From assembly GCA_963681505.1 (NCBI GenBank), contig OY811987.1:4880978-4944977 (forward strand): a stretch of 64,000 nt of DNA, given 5' to 3'. The notes below the pieces were generated by a model. The model saw nothing but the letters and a program-made list of their open reading frames with translations, had not been told where the DNA came from and did no database searches. The position numbers were made by a program, and so were the translations under genes. This document shows positions 41,640-54,062 of the stretch, piece by piece. Within the stretch, counting starts at the first letter, position 1, and every line of letters begins with the position of its first letter. Origin of the DNA: Eunapius fragilis (taxonomy: Eukaryota; Porifera; Demospongiae; Spongillida; Spongillidae).

Positions 41640-43020
41640 GTCTCCCCCTCCCCCCCCCCCCCCCCCCCCCCCCCGTTGGTCTATGTCCTAACCTCAGCAA
41701 ATGTGAACTTTTTTGCAAAAACCCCTTACCTGACTTCCATGATGCTATCACTACTCGCTCCAACATTCCCTATTTCGTCATTCTTGGGTCATCAATTGGA
41801 GACAAAAGCTTTTGTGAAGACTACCTATCATCAGCCATCAGGACTTCTAATATATTGTACCAACAACTGCAGAAACTAGAGGACCCCCAGATTGCACTAA
41901 CTCTCCTTCGCCAGTGTGCTGCCTTCTGCAAGCTCACGCACATTGCACACACCACACCTCCAAATTTGATTCAATCCGCTCTCGCTACATTTGATGATAA
42001 TGTCAGAGCTTGCTTCATGGAGTGCACGGCTATTGATTTGTCACCTAATTGCCCAGCCTGGAAAAAGCCACACTGAGCTTATCCCATGGTGGTTTGGGCC
42101 TCCAATCAGTTTTCCTCCATTGCTCTGCTGCATATATCAGCTCTAATAGTACCTCCTTCCCTGACCACATCAATTCACCATACCTCCTCGAGGCCATCAA
42201 TATTTATAATGCCCTTGTTTCTCCCGATGAAGCTCTTTCATCTACCATTGACACCATCCACACCCATCGACAAGTTTTGTCACAGAGACTTGAAGACAAA
42301 CAGTTTCAATCCCTTTTGCAATGCAGCACCCTGGCTGACCGAGCCCGACTTCTTTCCGTCTCATCCCCACATGCTAGCTCTTGGTCCCATCACCGGCCTT
42401 AGGCTTGCATTTAACACCATCAGAATCTCAGTTTGCCATCAAATGGTGGCTTGGTATTCAGTTGTGTGAGCCGGGCTCTATGTGTGCCCTTTGCCCCACC
42501 AAAGCCCTTGAGGCTCACCATGCTCTAACTTGCAAGAAGGGTAGTGATGTAATTGCACGCCATAACCACCTTCGTGACACATTGCATCAACTCTTCAAGA
42601 AAACCTTGTACAACCCTAAGCTGGAAGCTGGCAGTGGCCTTGGTCATGACCAGAAACATTCTAGACCGGAGACATCCTAGTTAAAAATTAGGGCTCCAAT
42701 GGCAAACCCGCCAGGTTTGACCTCTCTGTGTCGTCCCTCTAAAACCTGACATTGTTTCTGAAGTGGGACACACAGCAGGCTCTGCAGCATTTGCCACAGA
42801 ACAACGCAAGTTAAAATTTGGGGATTTATGAAGAAGTAGGCTGGAGTTGCATACCCCTTGTTGAATCCTTCGGAGCTTGAGGCCAACTTGCCTCTAACAC
42901 GTTCAAGAAACTTGCATCCCGCCTTTCAACTCCACCACCTCCACCACTTTGGATAGCATTTATAGCAGACTCAACCTGTCCCCAATGCCAGAACATTTCT
43001 TGCAAGGGTAGGACCCCGTG
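41640..43020 (+). pseudogene. LINE 3' fragment 2
   Basis: Begins after a poly-C run. It encodes part of the RT thumb (NLSKCELFCKN, QKLEDPQIALTLLRQC, LSLSHGGLGLQS), then in other frames CALCPTKALEAHHALTCKKG, a CCHC knuckle, then decayed endonuclease and the C-terminal region. At least three frameshifts. A TAAA repeat closes it near 43170-43190. Confidence 0.78.
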
Positions 43021-43189
43021 CTAAAGTATCAGAGCTCTTTCTAGACGGCTGACTTATACTTTATAACCTGTTAGGTTGACTGTGTTGTTGTTAGCCATTT
43101 ATAGTGTACTTACGTATTCTTAGATGATAGTTTATGCAATGTACATTATATAAATATAAGTATAAATAAATAAATAAATAAATAAATAA

Positions 43190-43957
43190 ATGAAATGAGC
43201 TCATTGGCAGATAGAGCTAGGCTATTATCAATCACATCTCCACACGCTGCTGCCTGGATTTCTGTTACTTCATCCATCAGTCAGGGCTTACATTTCCTCC
43301 CCAATGAATTCAGTGGTGGCTTGGCATTAATCCATCACCCACATCTAGTCAGGATGGATCTCTTTGATATGCCCTTTCTGTCCCAGTAGTACATTGGACA
43401 CTTTAGGACATCATTGTTTTACCTGTCGATGTGGTGGGGCTGTAACGACACGGCACAATACTCTGAGAAACGTGCTCTATACTACCCTTTATCGTGCAGG
43501 TTTGTCAGCTCATCTCGAAGAGGGTAGCAGTTGGAGTATTGAAAAGCCAAAGTCTCGTCCAGCAGATATTTTAGTGGCTAACTGGGACAGAGGCTTTTCT
43601 GCTGCTTTTGATGTCTCAGTGACATCCCCGCTTAATCCTTTACAAGTGGGCATATCACTTGGGGCAGCAGCAAAGGCAACAGAGGAACGCAAACATAGGA
43701 ACAATGACGCGGAGTGTGAAGAGTTGGGTTGGCGCTGCATCCCAATGGTGGTGGAGTCTTATGGTTGTTGGGGCACAGAGGCGAGAAAGTTGGCCTCACG
43801 ACTGGCTGTTCGAACCAACACTTACAAATCCCAAATGCTGAATAGCCTATATGGTCATCTTAACCTCACTTTGATTAGATGCAATGCTAGAGCCATACTT
43901 AGCAGGTCTCACTTTGCTTCTTGTGAGCAAGATGTTCCGGACGATGTTTTTGTCTAG
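43190..43957 (+). pseudogene. LINE 3' fragment 3 with zinc knuckle and PD-(D/E)XK-like endonuclease
   Basis: The best-preserved copy. From 43370: CPFC..HHCFTC zinc knuckle, RHNTLRNVL, then SRPADILVANWDRG followed by FDVSVTSPLNP, a PD...D pattern typical of restriction-like endonucleases of RLE-type LINEs, then the conserved tail RCNARAILSRS. The frame is open for 197 codons. The 5' half of the element is missing. Confidence 0.82.
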
Positions 43958-44391
43958 TAAATTTAAGGTATTTGATTTATTGGGATATATATATATATAC
44001 ATTATGTATTGTGAAGTTTAATAATAATAATAATGAATTTTTATTATTTATTATTTTTGATATTTCAGTGACATCACCGCTAAACCCTAAAATTGTTTCA
44101 GTAGCGGGATTGTCAGCTGGGGCAGCCGCCTTGTCCACTGAAGAGCGAAAGCATAATGAGAATGACCCCAAATGCAATGCTTTGGGCTGGTATTGTGTAC
44201 CTCTGGTCACGGAGTCCTATGGTGCTTGGGGAAAGGAAGCCATGGACTCGTTTAAGATGCTTGCCTCCCGTCTTGCCATCATATCGGGCAAACCAAAGTC
44301 GGTTGTGCTGTCTGACCTGTATAGCAGGCTCAACTTGCATCTGGTGAGGGCAAATGTGACAGCAATCCTTTCCAGGTGGCTCCCATCTTAA
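43958..44391 (+). pseudogene. LINE 3' fragment 4
   Basis: Starts directly from an AAT repeat at 44021-44035 and encodes FDISVTSPLNP through VRANVTAILSRW. Followed by AT-rich sequence with TTATTATTAATAAAA near 44496. Confidence 0.8.
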
Positions 44392-44739
44392 AGTTTATTG
44401 AACTGTAGCATGAGTTATTAATAATTCATGCATGTTATTTCTCCTCCTAAATATTGTATTCCTATTCATGTATTCTTTTGTAATAAGGTGTATTATTATT
44501 AATAAAAAAGTCTATCATATTATTTTTTATTTTTATTTTGTTTTTTTAAATATGAGAAATATATATATTATTATTATTTTTTTAATGCTAATGAACATTT
44601 GAACTAAATCATACAAAAAAAACTCTTCATCATCCCCATTCATTGTCCCCATTACTGAAGCTGAATTGCCTCTCTGAATGGCAACAGATAGCCTTTGGGC
44701 AAGATATTGGAAAGAGTTTGCTTCTCCTGACACTTGCCT

Positions 44740-44935
44740 CAATAATAATAATAACTGGGGTCTTGAAGCCAGGCAGGCTTTTTCCCATTTGGCCTCGTGC
44801 CTGTCCTTTGGTATTGGACACCAGAAGTCGAAGCTCTTGGTAGACATCTATGGGAGCACTAAACGTAACCCTGGTGAGGTGCAATGCCAGAGCTCTCCTG
44901 AGCAGAGCATGCAATTTGGTTTAGTTATTCTATAA
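44740..44935 (+). pseudogene. LINE 3' fragment 5
   Basis: Emerges from AATAATAATAATAA at 44740 and encodes EARQAFSHLASCLSF and the tail up to the last conserved Arg-Ala-containing motif in another frame. Confidence 0.65.
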
Positions 44936-45049
44936 ATGTATATAGTGTATTAGTCATAAGGATAACAATGTAGCCTGATATACATTGTTTACTCCTGTAT
45001 GTAATCATGTTTCAATAAAATAATGGCAACTCCCATTTTCCAGATACAG

Positions 45050-46362
45050 TAAAGTTCTCCATCCTTCCTAATTTGGTCACCAATTGGGGACTTCATATAT
45101 AGTTCCAGATTCTTTGCTGAGAAATGCAGCCTTTTTAGGGCCTTCCTGAGAGCCTTAACTGATGTCTCTGCTGTTGACCTCCACGTTGCCATTTCACTTC
45201 TCCGCATGTGTGGTGGTTATTGCAAGTTTGTGCATCTAGCTAGAACCGCACCTACAAGCCTCTGCTCTGACTCCCTAAAGCTGTTGGATGAAGAGGTGAG
45301 ACATTGCTTTGCTTCTTGCCTAGCAGTAGATGTGCCTGACACTCAGTGGCATCAAGCTCAACTTTGCCCTAAGCTAGGTGGGCTAGGCCTTCGCTCCCTC
45401 TCTTTTCACTCATGTGCTGCCTTTATCTCTTCACTAGCAGCCTCGGACTTAGGGAGCCCAGACAACATTCACCTACAGCAAGCTGTTTCCCATTTTAACA
45501 CCCAGGTTTCTCCACAGGATTCTCTTACTGTGGAGGCAGTGCTTAACACTCCCCCTCAACAGAAAGCCCTATCTTTAAGACTTGACACCCACATGTTCCA
45601 AGCTCTAGTTTCTTCTGCTTCACCAACCAACAAAGCTCGCATGTTGTCAGTATATGCCCCCCATGCAAGTTCTTGGGTCTCTGCCATCCCCTCGGTAGGC
45701 TTGAACATGCACCTAGATTCAGAAGAGTGCCAAATGGCTATCAGATGGTGACTAGGCCTCAACGCATCAACCGCTTCTTCTTGCCCCTTCTGCCCTGGGG
45801 CCGTACTTGACCCTCTTGGCCACCATGCAACCTCGTGCTGGCATGGTGGAGATGTGGTCACCCGTCACAACCACCTTAGGGACACCTTTGCCAAACTCTG
45901 CCACTGAACTCACCTGCCTGTAAGGGTTGAAGTGGGATATGACCTATCTGGAGATCATACCAACACACGTCCAGCTGATGTGTTGGTTCAAGGTTGGGAT
46001 AGAGGCAAGCTTGCTGCCTTTGATATAACAGTCACTTCACCTCTCACTCCTGCCACCTTAAGAGATGCCAGTACTTACCAGTACTTCCTCAGGGGCAGCA
46101 GCCCATGCTGTAGAATGTAGGAAACATTCCGCCAATGATGCCAGGTGTCAGGAGCTGGGGTGTGTGCATCCCACTGGCCGTAGAGACCTTTGGGCATTGG
46201 GGGAAGGAGGCCCAAAACGTGTTCTCATGCCTGGCATCTTTACTGTCCATCCATCAAGGTCGCCCCAAATCTGTTGCCCTGTTTGATATCTATAGCAGAA
46301 TGAACATGGTTCTAGTTAGATCAATATCCAGTGCCATCATGGGCAGGGTAGTAGTTCTTTAG
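45050..46362 (+). pseudogene. LINE 3' fragment 6
   Basis: Encodes RT thumb and linker (KFVHLARTAPTSL, LGGLGLRSLSFHS, KARMLSVYAPHASSW), then CPFCPGA and RHNHLRDTF, NTRPADVLVQGWDRGK with FDITVTSPL, and the tail SIYSRMNMVLVR-like sequence. Two or three frameshifts. It is followed directly by the AGTGT array. Confidence 0.8.
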
Positions 46363-46372
46363 GACATTTGTG

Positions 46373-46867
46373 TGTAGTGTAGTGTAGTGTAGTGTAGTGT
46401 AGTGTAGTGTAGTGTAGTGTAGTGTAGTGTAGTGTAGTGTAGTGTAGTGTAGTGTAGTGTAGTGTAGTGTAGTGTAGTGTAGTGTAGTGTAGTGTAGTGT
46501 AGTGTAGTGTAGTGTAGTGTAGTGTAGTGTAGTGTAGTGTAGTGTAGTGTAGTGTAGTGTAGTGTAGTGTAGTGTAGTGTAGTGTAGTGTAGTGTAGTGT
46601 AGTGTAGTGTAGTGTAGTGTAGTGTAGTGTAGTGTAGTGTAGTGTAGTGTAGTGTAGTGTAGTGTAGTGTAGTGTAGTGTAGTGTAGTGTAGTGTAGTGT
46701 AGTGTAGTGTAGTGTAGTGTAGTGTAGTGTAGTGTAGTGTAGTGTAGTGTAGTGTAGTGTAGTGTAGTGTAGTGTAGTGTAGTGTAGTGTAGTGTAGTGT
46801 AGTGTAGTGTAGTGTAGTGTAGTGTAGTGTAGTGTAGTGTAGTGTAGTGTAGTGTAGTGTAGTGTAG
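46373..46867. repeat. AGTGT pentanucleotide microsatellite, about 99 units
   Basis: About 495 bp of virtually perfect repeats. The long frame on the minus strand repeating LHYTT is a translation of this array only. Confidence 0.97.
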
Positions 46868-47079
46868 TTAGTTCTTTGTTCTTGTGAGTGGTGTACTGTT
46901 CATGTTCAATAATAATAATAATATGTACTCTTGTACACATACATAATATAAATACTCTAACCTGCAAACTACTACCTAACATTAATGCATAATAATTGAT
47001 GTGGCCTTACAGTCAAGTTAACCTAGATAGGATGGCTCTGCTCATGTTCAAATAATAATAATAATTATTATTATTATAA

Positions 47080-47330
47080 TGAGGCCAATGATGCTAAGTG
47101 TAACGATCTTGGGTGGATCTGCATCCCTCTGGTAGTGGGATCTTACGGAGCATGGGGGAAAGGAGGCTTTGGATACGTTTTCCATGTTAACGTCTCGCCT
47201 AGCCACTTCTTTATCCAGACCCAAATCTAGGGTGATATACGGCTGGCTCAATCTCCATTTAGTTAGGGCAAATGTGAGGGCTATTTGGTCCAGACTTTCA
47301 TGCCCTCATCAGGTATACATCTGAGCTTGT
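47080..47330 (+). pseudogene. LINE 3' fragment 7
   Basis: Begins inside an AAT/TTA repeat at 47049-47080. Encodes LGWICIPLVVGSYGAWGK and a frameshifted tail (WLNLHLVRANVRAI). Ends in AATAATAATATT near 47427. Confidence 0.75.
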
Positions 47331-47850
47331 ATGTTATTTTGTGACTTGTGTTTAGTTATTTTCGCATTTGTGTAATAGTTAATACTGTATTGTTCAATTA
47401 AAACAATACAAGTGTAAAATATATATAATAATAATATTGTGCATTTATTCTTGCAGCTGCATTTATTCGCTCATTTATTCTCTGTATTAATTCTACATAT
47501 GGCTAATTATAAATTCAGTGCCTAATAACTTTATGATGGATAATTCAATTTAGGATGCGTAAGGACGATTTGATAGAAGCTCTTTGGAGTTCACATAAAA
47601 TGGAAAAAAAAAACTTGAAAAACTATCCAGTAGTTAATAAATGATATAAGACCACTGCCCACTGTATCAATTTAGTCACCATGGTATATGATGGAAAGGG
47701 TCCATCCATACCACACAGCCCACCATAATAAGGAATGCCCAGTACAGAGAACATATAATTAAATCACAGCGTTAATCTTTCTGCATACAATGGCACCAGC
47801 AATGCCATTAAGGTGATCCTCTCCCCTGAACACTTCCTAGGATGTCACAG
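47331..47850. other. Intergenic, no gene recognised
   Basis: AT-rich. Bases 47680-47740 match the H6PD 3' flank (1345-1410) in inverse orientation. Confidence 0.45.
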
Positions 47851-47856
47851 GTCTAG

Positions 47857-48086
47857 TATCGGGTAAGTAGGAGCTTGACTTGTTGATCCAAAGTTAGACC
47901 CTCCATCTCTCCCCATTCCCTCTGCTTCACAGCAATGTACACTTGAGACAGCATGGGGGACATGGCTCCACGCAACACTTCATTGTTACAGAGGGCTTCC
48001 AGGGACTCCCCAAGGCTCCGTGGCAACCGCTCAATGTTCCTCTCCAAACGTTCCCCATCTGAGAGCTGCCCAGGATCAACCTGCAC
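47857..48086 (-). CDS. Probable 3' exon of the CUL7/CUL9-like gene
   Basis: Open frame encoding SLGESLEALCNNEVLRGAMS and EGLTLDQQVKLLLTRY then stop TAG. Composition looks coding; homology to cullin C-termini is not certain. Confidence 0.4.
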
Positions 48087-48194
48087 AGGGGGAGCCAGAG
48101 GCAGTTTGTTACCAATTTATATATAGAAGAACTTTATGTGTTGCTGTTTGAATGTGTACCTCTGTTCGATCAGTACTTCTGTTTGTATGTGTAA

Positions 48195-48230
<36 letters not shown>

Positions 48231-48307
48231 CTGAGTGTGTGTGTGTGGTTCTGTGTGTGTGTGTGTTTCTGAGTGTGTGTGTGTGGTTCTGTGTGTGTGT
48301 GTGTGCA

Positions 48308-48340
<33 letters not shown>

Positions 48341-51300
48341 ATTCTAAAAATCAGTGTATTGTGAACACATAGCAATATGTTGTTAGGGATGCCCGACCTC
48401 AGAATGCACGAAGATGGACGCCCAACTATATGAGATGTACCGTTTATAAATATGCATGGAATTTCTGACTGGCATCAATGTACACACTTATTGATATGCA
48501 CATCTTTTTTGTGGGAGTATAGAGGCTGGAATTTCATCAAAAGGGCAGCATTTCATTAGAATAGGGGTTTATGCCCCTTGAATGAAGGCATGGAGATCTG
48601 CCACCCTTACATAGCTCCATCTCTCTCACCTCACACCATCCTCACAAAAACCCACATAGCATCCTCCCACATACCACCATCCCTTTTTCCTCACCTAAAG
48701 GGTTTGTATAGTGCACTAACCTGGAGACTGCCGTTGAAGCCGACCACTGTAGTCTGGTCTGGGGAGGAGGACAGATGGAATTCAACTGGCAAGGGTTGCA
48801 CACATAGGGTGTGTAACCATGGAAATCTGCAATTAAACTTTTTTAACAGCATTTTTTTACAACCCTCTGTGGAAGACAGTAACATTCTAAATAAAGCACA
48901 CCGCCAGGCATTGACACTGTATTACAATTTGCATGTTTAAATATTTAATATCCCTGCAGAGACAGCATAAGGTCTAAAATTCAGTTCAGACAAAAGGCAT
49001 GTTCTTGGCCCAGGTACAGTCAGGGAGCTAGGGGGTTACACACAACAACTGTACCCAGGCAATGACCTGGGTTGCTTGGTGGGCTCCAACAGTCATACCA
49101 TGGCTCCTAACAATGATGAAAGACAATGGCACTTTGATGATGTGGAAGTGAAGGTGACAAGACCAGCCTCTCCTACAGGTGGTGTGTAGTGCACTTGGGG
49201 GAATATGTACCAACCCACCCTGTTCAGCACCTTCCTTTCACATACATATGGACATCATGTACCTTCATCATAACACATCTCTTGGGAACAGCAATTACTG
49301 TCCCCTGGTGGGTGTGGGCATGTACATGTAACCTGGTTGAGGTGGGATGGTATGTTGGAATGCACGGGTGTGACCGTGCAAGGTGGGCCACACCCATACA
49401 GTGTAAAGCAGAGGGCCCGTGCCCACTGGCTGTGGGTAGGAGTGGAATATTTGAGGATGGACTGGGTACCTTGTGGATAAATTACACCCCAATACACACA
49501 CTCACGTGTAAAGAAATGTTCATAATCTTCACAGAAGTTGCTCAGTGGTTTGGGCAGGTAGGAGGGGCTTGGCATGGGGCGATGACGCAGGGACCAGTAG
49601 CAGGGATTCAATGTCAACACCTGCAACTTACGCTGACGAAATAATGAACACTTTTGAGCCAATTCAACTGCTTCAGATGTGACCTGAAGAATAATAAAAT
49701 CCATAAGCATGGCAACAGACCAGCCATTAGCATGGGAATAGGCCAACCCTAAGCATGGGAACAGACTAGCCCTAAGCATGCAACCTAAAAGGCCAGTAAG
49801 TTAATTTGTAAAAAGCTTGCTTGGACAAATTAGTTGGAACAGATTATGTGCAGATTAAGTGTTATTAGATCATGTGACCACGATCATAGGCTTGGGTATG
49901 GGGCAATATTGATGGGAGAGAGAATGAAAGGTTAGGTGGTGTAAACCTCTTGCCAAAATAGATAGACTGACCAAATCAGGTGTAGCTACTTGTGCCATTA
50001 GCCTGTCTATGCTCTCCAACAGTTCAGAGTCACAGAATCGGTCCATCATGGCTGATGACTCATCCAAATCAGTCAGCATTTGTCTGAGGGAGGAGAGGGA
50101 TGCTTGGGTGAAGGGACCACAGACTGCGAGGCTATCCACTCACAGAGGATACTTGTGTGGGAAGCAGTGAGCAAATGCTTGTGCTATTCTCCAGAGGTAC
50201 AGAGATGGACCGTCCCTGTAGCAGCCTAACGGAAAGGTGACGCCTGCAAGGTCCAGAAGGAACTAGGTGTGCACATGTATACATAAGAACATGTGTAGGA
50301 GTGCATGTAGCATGTAGTGGTCCACATGTACGTCCTAGAGATGTACAACTTTAGTATAAATGTACACATCCACCACCTCTTCATCCCACACCATATACAC
50401 CTCACCACCTCATCTTATACACATCAACATGTGCACATTACCTTCCTAATCACACACCCCACATACCCCAACTCCCACCCTCACCTGTAGTAATGTTCAA
50501 ATACATGTGCCAGGTCCAAGCTGTGCATGAACTGAAGTGGCTCAGCCAGACGTAGCAGAAGGACTTCCCTCTTGCTCTCACTGATGTGAGGATGGAAGCG
50601 ATGACTTTCCTTGGATACACAGTCCATCAGACCCTCAATGCAGTGACAGAGGATTCACAGAACCAGAAGGAGAATAATGACATCATCCTTCTAAGGAGGA
50701 GGTGGGGGGAGTAATTATGAAAATGTCTCCTCCCCACACCATCAGCCTCCTCCCCACACCATCAGCCTCCTCACCGCACCAAACAGTTTCCTCCCCAGAC
50801 CACCAATCTCCTCATAGCACAAAACATACCCTCACTCCAGTGACTTAATACAAGCCCTGAAAAGCTTTGGTGAACCCTTGTTCAGACCCAGAGCAAACGT
50901 GGAGTGTCCCCCAAACAGCTCCACCATGGCCTGTTTCAGCCTATCGTACACATTGATGAGGTCGGCAGCAACAGCATGTGGGGATGAGGAGCACTCAAAC
51001 CTGGAGAGGACCCTCTGTACCTCTGCTACAGCAAGCACCAAGGTTCCCACACCAAAAATATGGGTCAAAATAGGATTTTGTTCAATAATTTCCAATACCC
51101 TACTGCTGTATATTAAATGTCTCATTCACACTCTAAAATCAATTTAAAAAAAACATAACACATTTATCTCCCCAAAAAATGGAACAATGGTTCAAAAATT
51201 TAGAATTGTTATTTCTTCCTTGAGCAACTGCTTTCTCAATTGCTACAATATCATTCTGCTTGCTTATAGCAGTGTTGCACATAGCATTAGATATTGCAAT

Positions 51301-51975
51301 TGTTTGAGACGTCACTTTAACCCTTAGAATGCCTGATGTGTATTCCGTATGCATGATATTGAATCAAGTGCCAATCAAATTATAAACAGCCATGTCACAT
51401 CATGAAGTTATAAAATCCTGGCGATGTGGGACTCCAACTATGCAATGATAGCACAGATGGCAACTGCTGACATACATGTATATACATCCATGCAGTAAAC
51501 AAACATGTCCCCTCTCCTCCAATAGAAATGTGCAAACTTATTGTGGACTTGGAGTGCAGTACAAGTACATGTATACTAACAGTTTATGTAGTACAAAAGG
51601 AATTTGTAACGCGATGCAAAATTATTACACAAATTATTACTATAGTACGTTGTAAGCACAGTCCACTCACTGCTTCTTTATCACAACACCCCAGATCATC
51701 CCCGTAAAGATACCTCCTATAGGAACAAAGTGATGAATACAATATCCTCATCAGTATAGAATTATAAGGTAAGCTGATTTTGACCCCGGTCATAACAGAA
51801 ATAAAAAGGCTTAAGTGTTTCAATCATAACACGAAATGAGAAGGTTCTACGTTTCATAATCGTTTCAGGACATACTTTAATTATGCCCATCTGTCTATTC
51901 AAATAACAACATAAAATAACATTTAATTTATTTATCTTTAGTACTTGTGCATGCTATGTTCATTCGCACATAAAC

Positions 51976-52035
<60 letters not shown>

Positions 52036-54010
52036 ACACTCTACCCACCTTCATCTCCCTCCAGGTGCCCCCTTTCTGGAGGCAACAGCTCCACCTGGTG
52101 CCAGTACACCCAGTACGTCTCCCCTCCCAGACCGTCCCAGGCAAACTGAGTGGGCAGGGTTCCATTGTTGGTCTGCCGGTACTCCCCTCTGTCCCCTTCA
52201 TTGACGGACTCGTACGTCGCAATGGCCTTCACCTTCATGCCGGGGCGTATGGTGTCCTTCACGTACAGCGCATACTCCTGCTCAGACTGGAAGTCAGATC
52301 TCTTCTTAAAAGCACGCCTGGCCTTCTTTAGGGCTGAGGCAGCCATGTCTGTGGCTGTTGTCCCCGTGTAGATGGAGGTCCCCTTGAGGCTGGGGTAAGG
52401 CTGGAGATGGTAACCATAAACATAAATGGAGAGTACACACCTATAGCACAAATAATGTGCTCTCTACCACATAACTTTGAAGCCCTTTGTAAGGAAGAGA
52501 TTTTCGGCTAGCCAAGTTCATCCCATGACTTGGGGGCACTTCTTGACATAAATTAGCCGAATAAGCACGACGTATGTAGAATAATAATATTCGTTATGCG
52601 TGGCAGACCAGGAAGTGTGCAATTTACGGTGAAGGAAAAGTCCCCCCTCCACTATAACATGTACTGGTTGTGTAAATGTATGTTGATAGTTCATATTGAT
52701 AGGAAAATTCATTATGCTATGAAAACATTTGAGATGCTCTTAACAGACCTCTGCAATTCACGTGCCCATGCCCATAAAATGATGGCAGGGCCAGTACAGA
52801 AAGGGATGTGACACTTTTAACAAACGGGTCATTCCACATCGATTGGGCCCTCTTTTTTTACACAATATGAGTTACTATTAATTTCCAATTCTCCTTATAG
52901 GTATGAACACTTTCACTTTACATAAGTATACATAAACCTCTTCGTTATTAAAATATCGAGCACTGAATATTTAATTGCCATAATGACCTTTCATACTTTG
53001 CATTGATTTACCTATCTCTAGATTTGGCCATTATCACTAAGAATTGGTGAAATTTCTGTGTTTTGTGAAGTTCATTATTTCAAAATGACTCCAAAACGGA
53101 AGGGTTGCTAGTTTGTATCAGGATCACCTTTGTTACCAAATCTGGTTTTGGGCCAATTAAGAGTGTGGCCATTACAACTTGCTAAACTCCTGACTTCATC
53201 TATTCATCATGCCAGTGTTGGTTTTAAAATATTCATAGTTGACCCTTAATGAAACACCCTATGCAAGCACTGCATAGGGTGTTTCATTAAGTAAACTTTC
53301 TGGACAACTATGAACCAACACTGGAATAGAGCTAGAGTTAAGCAAGGTGTAATGGCCACACCCTTAATTGGCCCAAAACCAGATTTGGTAACAAAGATGA
53401 TCCTGATACAAACTAGCACCCTTCCGTTTTGGTGTCATTTTGAAATAATGAACTTCACAAAACATAGAAATTTCACCAATACTTAGTGAAATGGCCAACC
53501 TGTCAACATCTATAATTTTAAGTTCATCAAACAGTTCAGTGTCATGCCTGTCTTTAGTTAAATATATTCTCACCAGGAAGTATAGGTAAATCAATGCAAA
53601 GTATGAAAGGTCATTATGGCAATTAAATTTCAGTGCTCGATATTTTAATAACGAAGATGTTTGTGGTATACATGTATAAAGTGAAAGTGTTCATACCTAT
53701 AAGAAGAATTGGAAATTTATAGTAACTCATATTGTGTAAAAAAGAGGGCCCAATCGATGTGGAATGACCCAAACTCTTCTACCCAAGTGTTATCGGCGGG
53801 GAGCCATGTGTTATGGAGTAGCATTAATGTGCCTTCTGCTGGAGGGAGGGATTTGTATGCAGTGCTTTCAACAGGTTACGGGAAGAGTGCATGCTACTAC
53901 ATTAGTCAATACGTGAAGTCTTCCAGGGGGTTAGAAACTGTTAACATGTATGCATTTTGCAGCCAGACTGACTGCTGAATGCTAGTCTTCTAAGGTTCCC
54001 AGACTAACAC

Positions 54011-54062
<52 letters not shown>

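Noticed and set aside
46359..46982. 207-codon frame repeating LHYTT
   Set aside because: It is the translation of the AGTGT microsatellite.
48109..48375. HTHTHT and VCVCVC frames
   Set aside because: Translation of the GT/CA microsatellite.
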